From a virus, in the IMG/VR virus record IMGVR_UViG_3300005432_000333, positions 1-59,762 of that record: DNA of 59,762 nt; one strand, given 5' to 3'. A program made the position numbers and the translations under genes. Positions 32,441 to 39,121 of the stretch are shown here, piece after piece. The notes under the pieces were generated by a model, which saw only the letters and a list, made by a program, of their open reading frames with translations, was not told the origin of the DNA and did not search any database. Within the stretch, counting starts at the first letter, position 1, and each line of letters starts with the position of its first letter.

Positions 32441-32910
32441 CGTAGTTTAGATACCCTTTGATTAAACGTAATACCGTCAAGGTGATCGCATTCATGCTGG
32501 AAACACTTGGATTCCATTCCATCGAGTCTTGCTGTTTTTGTTTCACCTTTTGTTGTTTCATATTGTACTTCTACTGTCTTTGGTCTTTCTACTTTCAACC
32601 ATACTCCTTTAAAACTTAAACATCCTTCTAAGTCTATAACTTTTTCTTCACTAAAACTTATCACCTTTGGATTCCAAATTATAGCATGTTTTTGAAATGT
32701 GTCAAATGTTTCATGACCTATCGCAAAGAATCTTTTGGTAATGCCTACCTGGTTTGCGGCCAGTCCCATTCCTTTCTCGTCCAGCATCAACTTGATGTAG
32801 TCGTTTTCAAATTTTTGCAGGTCGTCGTATCCTTCAATGCTGTCATCGTGCGACCACTCCGTGCTAGTCTGTAGCAGTGTCTCGTGTGGGTATTGGAACA
32901 GTTGTATCAT
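32416..32910 (-). CDS. def: Peptide deformylase
   Basis: 164 residues. Removes the N-formyl group from nascent proteins, using a metal held by C97, H139 and H143. The three family motifs are present: GLAANQVGI (49-57, usual GLAAxQ), EGCLS (95-99) and HECDH (139-143, catalytic E140). Marine phages such as cyanophages carry comparable deformylases. It is coupled to the DnaJ-like gene upstream (4-nt overlap), which makes a small protein-maturation set with clpA and the GroES-like gene. Confidence 0.95.
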   Translation of the reverse strand: MIQLFQYPHETLLQTSTEWSHDDSIEGYDDLQKFENDYIKLMLDEKGMGLAANQVGITKRFFAIGHETFDTFQKHAIIWNPKVISFSEEKVIDLEGCLSFKGVWLKVERPKTVEVQYETTKGETKTARLDGMESKCFQHECDHLDGITFNQRVSKLRWEMANKK

Positions 32911-33761
32911 AGGTCTTTAATCTTTTTCAAATCCTGTGCTGACAGTTGTGGTATCAGTATGTGTATCTTGACATACAAATTACCTTTAATATTTAATGTT
33001 TTATGGACAGGCATGCCTTGCCCTTTGACAGCCAACAGGGTGTTTGGTTGTGTGCCTGCAGGCACTTTAACTTTTATAATTTTATCCTCCAGTGTTTTCA
33101 AATTGAATTCATGTCCTCGCACCGCCTGGAAACAGTCTATTGTCTTGTCTGTGTACAAGTCGTTACCCTTACGAGTATAGCCATCGGAATCCAACACACT
33201 CATTACCACCATCAAATCTCCTCGTGGTTGATTCTTGATGCTATCATCTCCCATTCCAGAAAATTTAAATGTCACACCGTGTTGCACTCCTGCCGGTATT
33301 TTGACAGTGGCAAATTCTTCCCTACCAGATGGCAGTTTGTAGTTGATTGTTTTCTCATTATTCATCATTGCTTCTTTGATCGAAATTGCCATCCTCACTT
33401 GTACATTCCTGTTGCCTCTTTGTTGATGTCGTCTAAATGGACGTCCTCCGGTTGTAAAGTTAAATCGCCCTCCCAAATCCATATCACCATCGCCAAAGCC
33501 TGAGAAAAAATCTCCAAATATGTCTTCGTTGAAGAAAGGATGTTGTTGGTTTCCCGTACCTCCAAATTTACGCATGGTGTCGTAGTCATGTCTCTTCTGT
33601 GAGTTCTTCAGTGTGTCATAGGCTTCGTTTGCTTCTTTGAATCTTGCTTCGTTGCCGCCCCTGTCAGGATGTTCTTTCTTTGCTATATCTTTGAATGCTT
33701 TCTTTATTTGGTCAGAAGAAGCGTCCTCAGACACACCTAGTATGTCGTAATAATTTTTCAT
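32907..33761 (-). CDS. DnaJ-like co-chaperone (CbpA type)
   Basis: 284 residues. J-domain at 1-66 with H31-P32-D33. A G/F-rich linker (67-110: FFSGFGDGDMDLGGRF) and two C-terminal DnaJ substrate-binding domains (MAISIKEAMMN, LPSGREEFATVKIPAGVQHG, VRGHEFNLKTLEDKIIKVKVPAGTQPNTLLAVKGQGMP) follow. The CxxCxGxG zinc finger is absent, so it is a class B, CbpA-like co-chaperone for host DnaK. A leaderless sigma70 promoter drives it, making the DnaJ/deformylase/clpA chain an early or middle unit. Confidence 0.93.
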   Translation of the reverse strand: MKNYYDILGVSEDASSDQIKKAFKDIAKKEHPDRGGNEARFKEANEAYDTLKNSQKRHDYDTMRKFGGTGNQQHPFFNEDIFGDFFSGFGDGDMDLGGRFNFTTGGRPFRRHQQRGNRNVQVRMAISIKEAMMNNEKTINYKLPSGREEFATVKIPAGVQHGVTFKFSGMGDDSIKNQPRGDLMVVMSVLDSDGYTRKGNDLYTDKTIDCFQAVRGHEFNLKTLEDKIIKVKVPAGTQPNTLLAVKGQGMPVHKTLNIKGNLYVKIHILIPQLSAQDLKKIKDL

Positions 33762-33768
33762 TTAGTAT

Positions 33769-33796
33769 ATTGTATAACAGATTGGTGATCTGTCAA
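33769..33796 (-). promoter_or_regulatory. sigma70 promoter abutting the start codon, with palindrome in the spacer
   Basis: Minus strand TTGACA (33796-33791), 16-nt spacer, TACAAT (33774-33769), then 7 nt to the ATG at 33761. The spacer is a perfect 6-bp dyad ACAGAT-N5-ATCTGT (33777-33793), partly inside the -35. It could be an operator. Confidence 0.65.
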
Positions 33797-33806
33797 TGTG
33801 TGGTAA

Positions 33807-34127
33807 TTATTTCTTGATGTCTGTCTTCTTGCCGTTGACGTAAAGTCCAAACCAGGCCGCACCAGCACCAACCACAACAGAAACAAATCCTGCCTGTGCG
33901 TTGTTTGGAGCATCTAGGGCCATGAACCACTGCATTGTGTTGTAGAAAACTAGTCCATACAATGCCATCATTATTCTCGGCACTGTTCTCCAATTAGATA
34001 GGAACTGTGGTAATTCATCTCTTAAGAAAACCCAAACGATCTTAATTAATGCCCAACCGTCTTTGGCACCTTTTTTGACCATGCTGTCTTTTTTAACAAT
34101 AAGTTTATCTTCTTTTAATTCAGCCAT
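33807..34127 (-). CDS. Holin-like membrane protein
   Basis: 106 residues. A charged N-terminus (KEDKLIVKKDSMVKKGAKDG), then hydrophobic segments at about 29-37 and 50-66 and a stronger one at 78-95 (VSVVVGAGAAWFGLYVNG), with a basic tail. VPRIMMALYGLVFYNTMQWFMALDAPNNAQAGFVSVVVGAGAAWFGLYV resembles small phage holins with two to three segments. It precedes a DUF1353 protein and a lysis-type cluster. Assignment rests on topology and position, so it stays tentative. Confidence 0.55.
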   Translation of the reverse strand: MAELKEDKLIVKKDSMVKKGAKDGWALIKIVWVFLRDELPQFLSNWRTVPRIMMALYGLVFYNTMQWFMALDAPNNAQAGFVSVVVGAGAAWFGLYVNGKKTDIKK

Positions 34128-34717
34128 TATCTTAAACCCTCTATCTTTGCGTCTCTTTTTCTATGACCATTCCATGCAACAAATCCGCCTGCTCTCAATG
34201 ACCAGTATGCTAGTCTGTTCATTGTGTAGAATCCGTTGACGATAATGTTTATGTCTCTGAAAATTTCGTCTGCTCTTTTCTGTGTGAGTTCACCCATTGT
34301 TTCTTTTTTGTTTTTCTTTAATAGTGTTTTGTACTTGTATGCGTAGTCATGAACTAGTCCACCAATTAATAACACTCCAACCGGTGAGAAGAATGTTCTC
34401 AAGAATTTAGGAATACTTGCACCGTCAAATTGGAAACCTGATGGTATCACATATTCTTCTCCATCAATGTTGTACTTCCAATCTTCTGTCAATACCCAGT
34501 TCCTTGTAGAAAGCAACCACATCACGATGCCTTTCCAGAAACCCTTGCCCTTAGTCGCAATAGGTACAGGTCTCAAAGTTGGCATTTCTTTGTAATTGAA
34601 TTTTAATTTTGTTTTTGCTCTCTTGTCTGTGAAGTTTATTATTGCGGCAATAATAACGACAGCGATCAACACTGTCCATTGCCAAAATTTCATTGCTAAT
34701 GCTATAATCAGTTCCAT
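34127..34717 (-). CDS. DUF1353 family protein with N-terminal membrane segment
   Basis: 196 residues. A hydrophobic N-terminal helix (TVLIAVVIIAAIINF, about 15-29) is followed by the DUF1353 core: VIPSGFQFDGASIPKFLRTFFSPVG, then GGLVHDYAYKYKTLL, and a C-terminal MNRLAYWSLRAGGFVAWNGH. DUF1353 proteins recur in phage tail and lysis regions but have no proven activity. A late promoter and a GAGGAG ribosome site precede the ATG at 34717. The gene overlaps the holin-like gene by one base. Confidence 0.7.
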   Translation of the reverse strand: MELIIALAMKFWQWTVLIAVVIIAAIINFTDKRAKTKLKFNYKEMPTLRPVPIATKGKGFWKGIVMWLLSTRNWVLTEDWKYNIDGEEYVIPSGFQFDGASIPKFLRTFFSPVGVLLIGGLVHDYAYKYKTLLKKNKKETMGELTQKRADEIFRDINIIVNGFYTMNRLAYWSLRAGGFVAWNGHRKRDAKIEGLR

Positions 34718-34739
34718 AGTTCTCCTCGGTTAATATGCG

Positions 34740-34747
34740 TATTTATT
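34740..34747 (-). promoter_or_regulatory. T4-type late promoter
   Basis: AATAAATA on the minus strand, 22 nt before the ATG at 34717, with GAGGAG in between; it overlaps the end of the 34743-35228 gene. Confidence 0.65.
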
Positions 34748-35228
34748 CCCAACTTTTCTTTTCTCTGTATGCTTCTTCGTGTCTTCCTAGGATGTCCAGT
34801 ATTTCCCAAGTGCCGTCATCTTTGATTCTAACCTTTGCATCCACTTTGTCACAGGTCATTGTGAACACCGTCTCACCCGGATACATTTTCTCTCGCTTCT
34901 CTGGGTCTCTGTAATCTCTTTCTGCTTCTCTTTTATTCTTTAAACAGTCCATCAAGTTCTCACTTGCTCTATGATCAATCAAAACTCTTGATCCGTCTTC
35001 AGCAATGGCAAATATACAAACAGCAAACACAACACCATTTTCAGGTTCTGAACTTGAAGTCTTGTGTTCCTCGATCATTATTTTCTCTGCTGGTTTCTCG
35101 TGTTCATGATCATGATCTAGTTTACATTGATTGCTGTGATCATTTTCTCCACACCCATAACAATCTGCTAGTGACACAGTTGTGAACAAAAACATTATTG
35201 TCAGTATGTAGAATAGTATTCTCGCCAT
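34743..35228 (-). CDS. Secreted protein A (paralogue pair with 35230-35556)
   Basis: 161 residues. The first 21 are a signal peptide (hydrophobic ILFYILTIMFLFTTVSLA). A Cys/His-rich segment follows (CYGCGENDHSNQCKLDHDHEHE), then a domain with C-x-KNKREAERDYRD and VFTMTCDKVDAKV. The same C...KR-A-R...C pattern appears in the next gene downstream, so the two are paralogues. The His/Cys cluster suggests metal binding in the periplasm. The ribosome site is AGGAG. Role unknown; position in the lysis region suggests envelope action. Confidence 0.65.
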   Translation of the reverse strand: MARILFYILTIMFLFTTVSLADCYGCGENDHSNQCKLDHDHEHEKPAEKIMIEEHKTSSSEPENGVVFAVCIFAIAEDGSRVLIDHRASENLMDCLKNKREAERDYRDPEKREKMYPGETVFTMTCDKVDAKVRIKDDGTWEILDILGRHEEAYREKKSWE

Positions 35229-35229
35229 G

Positions 35230-35556
35230 TTATGCTCCTGAGTGTACTTTTATAATCCTCATTCCGTATTTTGTCTGCGAATCTTCTTCCAAATCCGCTT
35301 TCAATATTTTACAAGCAAACTGGACCCTGTCCTGCTTACCGTTGGAATCCATTTCCCTTTGTGCTACTCTCTTTGATTTCATGCAGGCAGATAGATTGGG
35401 TTTGAAAACGTGTTCAATCATTTTGCCGTTTAGATACAATATCAAGCCAATTACACCTTCCTTGTCAAGATGTTTCTTGCCGGGTTTGTATTCTAATGCA
35501 GTTACGGTTGTTGTTAGTAAAAATAAAACAATTAAAATTCTAGTGACTATTGCCAT
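35230..35556 (-). CDS. Secreted protein B (paralogue pair with 34743-35228)
   Basis: 108 residues with an N-terminal signal peptide (ILIVLFLLTTTVTA). The mature part has NGKMIEHVFKPNLSACMKSKRVAQRE and VQFACKILKADLE, matching the two-Cys pattern of its neighbour, probably one disulfide. It lacks the His/Cys-rich extension. It ends one base before the neighbour starts and overlaps the next upstream gene by 17 nt. Envelope or lysis role inferred from signal and context. Confidence 0.6.
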   Translation of the reverse strand: MAIVTRILIVLFLLTTTVTALEYKPGKKHLDKEGVIGLILYLNGKMIEHVFKPNLSACMKSKRVAQREMDSNGKQDRVQFACKILKADLEEDSQTKYGMRIIKVHSGA

Positions 35557-35980
35557 TTGTGTATTTCATCTCTCTGTTGCTGTCTTTCAATTTCTCGACA
35601 TCTTCTCTGAGTAATTTTACATCTTCTTGGAGACGTTTTATGTTAACACCGTTGTTCATCATGTTTTCCATACGCTCTTGAATTTTTTCCACTTGCATGG
35701 CGATGTGTTCTATCAACATGAACTGTTCTGAATCTGCCGGTGGGGAACCTAATTCACCACGTGGCCATTTAATCCTAAATTCGTTGTTCTTGTCGATGTC
35801 AGCGCCTAGCCTTTGTTCTACTTGCTGTAAGTCTTTCTCAGACAGTTGTGCTTTTGTTTCGAGGTTATTCAGTCTTTCTATGACACCAAAGTACGCCCAA
35901 ACCCCAACCGCTACTGCGGCCAAGATGGAAAGTAAATTCCGCATTGGCATTGAAATTGATGTTGAATCGCTGATCTTCAT
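35540..35980 (-). CDS. Membrane-anchored coiled-coil late protein
   Basis: 146 residues. N-terminal polar MKISDSTSISMPMR, one membrane segment (NLLSILAAVAVGVWAYFGVI, 15-34), then coiled coil (LNNLETKAQLSEKDLQQVEQRL and VEKIQERMENMMNNGVNIKRLQEDVKLLREDVEKL). The N-terminus partly resembles the shared late-protein motif but lacks the Glu. Strong late promoter upstream. Virion or spanin-like functions are both possible; none is proven. Confidence 0.65.
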   Translation of the reverse strand: MKISDSTSISMPMRNLLSILAAVAVGVWAYFGVIERLNNLETKAQLSEKDLQQVEQRLGADIDKNNEFRIKWPRGELGSPPADSEQFMLIEHIAMQVEKIQERMENMMNNGVNIKRLQEDVKLLREDVEKLKDSNREMKYTNGNSH

Positions 35981-35988
35981 AATAGTAG

Positions 35989-35996
35989 TATTTATT
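35989..35996 (-). promoter_or_regulatory. T4-type late promoter
   Basis: AATAAATA on the minus strand, 8 nt before the ATG at 35980. Confidence 0.65.
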
Positions 35997-36007
35997 CTGA
36001 TAGACCT

Positions 36008-36226
36008 TTATTTTTTCTCTACTAGGTTCATCAGATCTTGTACGGTCTGGACTTTATCACCGTCGTCCTCTGATATTTTCACCCCTGTCGCTTTTTCCAC
36101 CTGTATGCACAATTCTATTGTGTCAAATGGATCTGCACCTAGATCATTCACTAGGTGTGCTTCTGGGGTGACCTTGCTTTCCGCAACATCTAGGTGTTCT
36201 GCTATTACTTTAATTACTGTCTGCAT
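36008..36226 (-). CDS. Acyl carrier protein-like, missing the phosphopantetheine serine
   Basis: 72 residues, four-helix ACP pattern (VIKVIAEHLDV, DLGADPFDTIELCIQVEKATGVKIS, TVQDLMNLVEKK). In functional ACPs the second helix begins G-A-D-S-L; here it reads G-A-D-P33-F, so the serine that carries 4'-phosphopantetheine is a proline (codon CCA; one base from TCA). It therefore should not carry acyl groups. It could act as a structural decoy binding host ACP partners. The start lies 17 nt inside the lipoprotein gene, preceded by GGGAGAAGAGA. Confidence 0.85.
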   Translation of the reverse strand: MQTVIKVIAEHLDVAESKVTPEAHLVNDLGADPFDTIELCIQVEKATGVKISEDDGDKVQTVQDLMNLVEKK

Positions 36227-36611
36227 TCTCTTCTCCCTCGTAATATTTCTTGTACTCTTCCAGGAGACTATTGGTTTCCTGTAATTTCTGTCTTATCTGT
36301 GCGAAGTTCCTTGCAAGTACCTGGAAGTCCTTGTCTGTGATTCCGAATAGCACGGGGTCTATACCTGCGTCCTCTAGTTTCTTGAATACTTCTTCTGCGT
36401 TTTTGCTTGTGATGATGATCCATTTGATCTCTTCCATCTGCAACGGTGTGGGCATCTCGTAGTTCAATTTCTCCCTTGGCTTCTCAACTGAGAATATCTT
36501 GATCTTCTTCTCACCACCTATACTACATCCTGATAATAGCATACACACCATCAGTGGTACTGCTACTATCCATGCTAGTCTATGAGTTTTATCTTTATTG
36601 ATGTGGTACAT
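36210..36611 (-). CDS. Lipoprotein, Rz1-like outer-membrane spanin candidate
   Basis: 133 residues. A hydrophobic signal (WIVAVPLMVCMLLSGC) ends in the lipobox LLSGC, so the mature protein is lipid-anchored from Cys29. The rest is helical and acidic, with a C-terminal coiled coil (FAQIRQKLQETNSLLEEYKKYYEG). It follows an Rz-like inner-membrane gene, overlapping it by 17 nt. That pairing is the usual arrangement for a two-component spanin that fuses inner and outer membranes at lysis. Spanins cannot be confirmed by sequence alone. Confidence 0.6.
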   Translation of the reverse strand: MYHINKDKTHRLAWIVAVPLMVCMLLSGCSIGGEKKIKIFSVEKPREKLNYEMPTPLQMEEIKWIIITSKNAEEVFKKLEDAGIDPVLFGITDKDFQVLARNFAQIRQKLQETNSLLEEYKKYYEGEENADSN

Positions 36612-37068
36612 AATTTGGATTCGCTAGTGCTGGGCACTCTGGGTTGATTTGTGATTTTAAAGTTGCTTTTAATTCTTCTTCTGTGTGTTCGGCACCTGAC
36701 GCCAGTTCAATGCATCTCGCCGCATTCTTGCCACCCTTGTTTATTACCCTCTCAACAGATGTGGTTCTCTCTAATGCTAGTTTGCCGATGTCTCTTTTTT
36801 TCTTTGTGAATCTTTTGTCTAGGTCATTTAAATCTTTTTTAAATGTGTTGATCAATACATTAAGTTTCTTGTTGCTTTCCATTATTGCTTCGAAGTCTTT
36901 TTTCTGTTGTTCCAAAACTTTAGTTTGCTCAGCGACGGCAGTTTCAAGTTTAATCTGATTTGCTTTCAAGGTGGCGTTGTCTGCCCTCAATTTCATAACA
37001 TACATACCGGCTCCAGCAATACCAGTGATAAGGATCACTGCGAAAATCATTTTGATACTTGAAAACAT
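36595..37068 (-). CDS. Rz-like inner-membrane spanin candidate
   Basis: 157 residues. One N-terminal membrane segment (IFAVILITGIAGAGMYVM), then a long coiled coil (LRADNATLKANQIKLETAVAEQTKVLEQQKKDFEAI..., to about residue 90), then a domain with C118 and C145. The topology (N-in, periplasmic coiled coil) is that of Rz-type i-spanins. It overlaps the M15 peptidase stop by one base and is followed by a lipoprotein gene, completing an endolysin / i-spanin / o-spanin order. Confidence 0.65.
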   Translation of the reverse strand: MFSSIKMIFAVILITGIAGAGMYVMKLRADNATLKANQIKLETAVAEQTKVLEQQKKDFEAIMESNKKLNVLINTFKKDLNDLDKRFTKKKRDIGKLALERTTSVERVINKGGKNAARCIELASGAEHTEEELKATLKSQINPECPALANPNYVPHQ

Positions 37069-37529
37069 TATTCGTATAAGCCGGACTTATAAACAGTCTT
37101 GCCATTCTCCTTTGTAGCAGTCAGCACATGTTTTCTGTTTCCTTCTGACTTATAGGAAACGTGTACCCAACCCGAATCAGGTATGCCAGGTGTGTAAAAT
37201 TCTAATATGAGTTGATCGAACTCAAGATTTTCTCTTATCCAATTTGCTACATCATAGTTTGGCGTGCCAGGACATTCGATATCTACTGCCTCACCTTTGC
37301 AGTGTTGTGATTTACTCGAGCCTCCAACTGCTTCATTTAATGCTGGTCCCCTGTATCCTGAATTGATCACTGTGACACCAAAGTTGTCTCTTACTTTCTG
37401 CACAACATTTTCAAACAATTCTTTGGCACTTGCTAGATGTTCTTCGTTGGGAGTGTTGTCAATGCCTTGCCTGGTTGCAGTTTGACTTTTTACAAATTCC
37501 TGTAATGTGAAGTTCGCACTTAATCTCAT
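37068..37529 (-). CDS. M15 family D-Ala-D-Ala carboxypeptidase-like endolysin
   Basis: 153 residues, Peptidase_M15_3 pattern. Zinc ligands H76 and D83 lie in the SxHxxGxAxD motif (SQHCKGEAVD) and H123 in WVHVSY. The N-terminal NFTLQEFVKSQTA and INSGYRGPALNEAVGG are typical of phage M15 endolysins that cleave peptidoglycan cross-links. No signal peptide, so a holin is needed for export; the holin-like gene at 33807 is a candidate. I start at the ATG at 37529; an in-frame TTG at 37544 would place the late promoter inside the gene. Confidence 0.85.
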   Translation of the reverse strand: MRLSANFTLQEFVKSQTATRQGIDNTPNEEHLASAKELFENVVQKVRDNFGVTVINSGYRGPALNEAVGGSSKSQHCKGEAVDIECPGTPNYDVANWIRENLEFDQLILEFYTPGIPDSGWVHVSYKSEGNRKHVLTATKENGKTVYKSGLYE

Positions 37530-37534
37530 GTAAT

Positions 37535-37542
37535 TATTTATC
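37535..37542 (-). promoter_or_regulatory. T4-type late promoter for the lysis unit
   Basis: GATAAATA on the minus strand, 5 nt before the ATG at 37529. Confidence 0.55.
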
Positions 37543-37561
37543 AATATATGCGTATATTATT

Positions 37562-38299
37562 TTACCAACCGCTTTTACTTATTACGGCAGATTGACCATC
37601 TTTGCTGAAGATAAACTTATTTTCAGTTGTTTTGGTAATGTTGTAGGGACCAAAATATTTTGTCAGGTGTGTGCATTCAGCGATTGAATTCATGTCAATA
37701 GCAAATGCTTTTGCTTCTTTTATAATTTCGTTTGTGGCGCCTATCTTGTGCATTTCAAAACTTATGGTTTCATTAGATCCGTGTTTCTTAAAATTTAACT
37801 TGTTTTCTGTTATATTACATTCCAGCATTTGATATTTGTCAAAGAAACTTTTTGCTTCACTGACTTTCATTTCGTTTACTGTTTGATCATATGCTTCTGG
37901 TGTAGTTGGAACACCCTCTCCTAATCCTGCATTCAAACTTGTTGGATTTGTACCTTTGTGATATGTGTAACTGAATTCTTCTATGTTTGTAAGTTTCTTC
38001 AAGTCCTCAACAAATGCCATAATTTGATTTGCAACTTCTGGAGTTCTAGCAAACTCTATGAAAACCTTATGCTTTCCATCCTCCAAGGTGCCTGGAGTAG
38101 AGTCGGCATCTAGCACTGACGAGTAACCTGCCTCTGCAAAACGTTCTAAATCTTTAGCGGGTGCATGTCCATCAACACTGAAAGCAAGGACCAGAATGTT
38201 CCTGTCTTCGCCCATCTTTGATTTGAATTGATCAATACTAAAACTAGGTGATACAACACCCTCTAGATCACCGGCTTTTAAACCTTCGTTTATTTGCAT
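37562..38299 (-). CDS. Late protein; candidate head-internal protein
   Basis: 245 residues. N-terminus MQINEGLKAGDLEG fits the shared motif, with DLE|G as a possible prohead protease site. Residues 30-130 form an alpha/beta domain (ILVLAFSVDGHAPAKDLERFAEAGYSSVLDADS, FIEFARTPEVANQIMAFVEDL). Residues 145-245 look like two related beta-rich repeats (MLECNITENKLNFKKHGSNETISFEM; GPYNITKTTENKFIFSKDGQSAVI). Unknown function. Transcribed with the 38299-38763 gene, sharing one base. Confidence 0.65.
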   Translation of the reverse strand: MQINEGLKAGDLEGVVSPSFSIDQFKSKMGEDRNILVLAFSVDGHAPAKDLERFAEAGYSSVLDADSTPGTLEDGKHKVFIEFARTPEVANQIMAFVEDLKKLTNIEEFSYTYHKGTNPTSLNAGLGEGVPTTPEAYDQTVNEMKVSEAKSFFDKYQMLECNITENKLNFKKHGSNETISFEMHKIGATNEIIKEAKAFAIDMNSIAECTHLTKYFGPYNITKTTENKFIFSKDGQSAVISKSGW

Positions 38300-38763
38300 T
38301 AGATTATTTCTCCTGATGCTGAGTCAGTTGGTTCTTCTTTCTCAATTTCATCTTTGCCGTGTTTGAAATTGCCAATAAGTTCTTTTGGCATTTTAATTTC
38401 AACCACCCAAATATCATGAGCATCAATTTTTCCTTTTGTGGTTCCAGGTCTGTAATCCGCTGGAGTTTTAATCTGTCTTGGTTTTAATAATTCGTCTCGC
38501 TTATATGAAACTTTACAGCCTTTATCAAGCAATCTCTTTCCACCTGCTGGATCTGGCATCTTGTCTGCTGGCCACATGAAAGAACACGTGACAAAGTGTC
38601 TAGAATCTTCTGGGCCTGAAAGCAATTCGCCTTCTTCCCAATTCTTAAAAACATATACGTCTAATTCGTCTATCACACGCTCGAAGTCCTTTAATATTGA
38701 AAGAGTAGGACCTACTGCGTATAGTGATTGTACGTTTTTTATAATATCTAGAACATCATGCAT
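38299..38763 (-). CDS. Conserved T4-like phage protein, unknown function
   Basis: 154 residues. FERVIDELDVYVFKNWEEGELLSGPEDSRHFVTCSFMWPADKMPDP and AHDIWVVEIKMPKELI are conserved-looking blocks of a type found in many T4-like marine phages, usually near structural genes. No signal or membrane segment. A late promoter precedes it, and its stop shares a base with the next start. Structural or head-completion role is likely but unproven. Confidence 0.65.
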   Translation of the reverse strand: MHDVLDIIKNVQSLYAVGPTLSILKDFERVIDELDVYVFKNWEEGELLSGPEDSRHFVTCSFMWPADKMPDPAGGKRLLDKGCKVSYKRDELLKPRQIKTPADYRPGTTKGKIDAHDIWVVEIKMPKELIGNFKHGKDEIEKEEPTDSASGEII

Positions 38764-38772
38764 AGTAATTCT

Positions 38773-38780
38773 TATTTATG
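38773..38780 (-). promoter_or_regulatory. T4-type late promoter
   Basis: CATAAATA on the minus strand, 9 nt before the ATG at 38763, in the divergent gap shared with the plus-strand gene at 38844. Confidence 0.5.
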
Positions 38781-38843
38781 ATAAAATTTGGCTGACAAAT
38801 ATATGCACTGTTATTGGCTGTTTTTGCCCTTAAGTATTTGTAC

Positions 38844-39116
38844 ATGAGTCGAACACACAGACACATTATATCACAATATAAACCAACCTACGAGGGATCA
38901 TATGCTATTATACAGAAGTCTACAAATGCGGCCTTTATTTCAGCGGAAATTATGGAAATTAATGAGGAAACAAAGGGTATACGACAAGAGAGCGAAGTTG
39001 TATATTTTGAATCAACATTGGCTGAAAATCAGGAAACAGAAAGACAGAAGAAGACGGAGAGTGCTAAGGAAAATATTCAAAGCAAGGCAGTTGTCTATGC
39101 TTCGTCGTATGTATAG
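38844..39116 (+). CDS. Plus-strand small protein, unknown function
   Basis: 90 residues (MSRTHRHIISQYKPTYEGSY at the start), charged, helical, with no domain recognised. It is one of two genes on the plus strand. Support for coding: the plus strand becomes purine-rich over this interval, in contrast to the pyrimidine-rich plus strand elsewhere, and this frame has strong purine preference at codon position 1 (many G-starting codons). An overlapping frame (38902-39129) encodes a very basic 75-mer with a GAGGG ribosome-like site but worse codon pattern. No clear ribosome site or promoter precedes the ATG at 38844. Confidence 0.5.
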   Translation: MSRTHRHIISQYKPTYEGSYAIIQKSTNAAFISAEIMEINEETKGIRQESEVVYFESTLAENQETERQKKTESAKENIQSKAVVYASSYV

Positions 39117-39121
39117 TGAGT

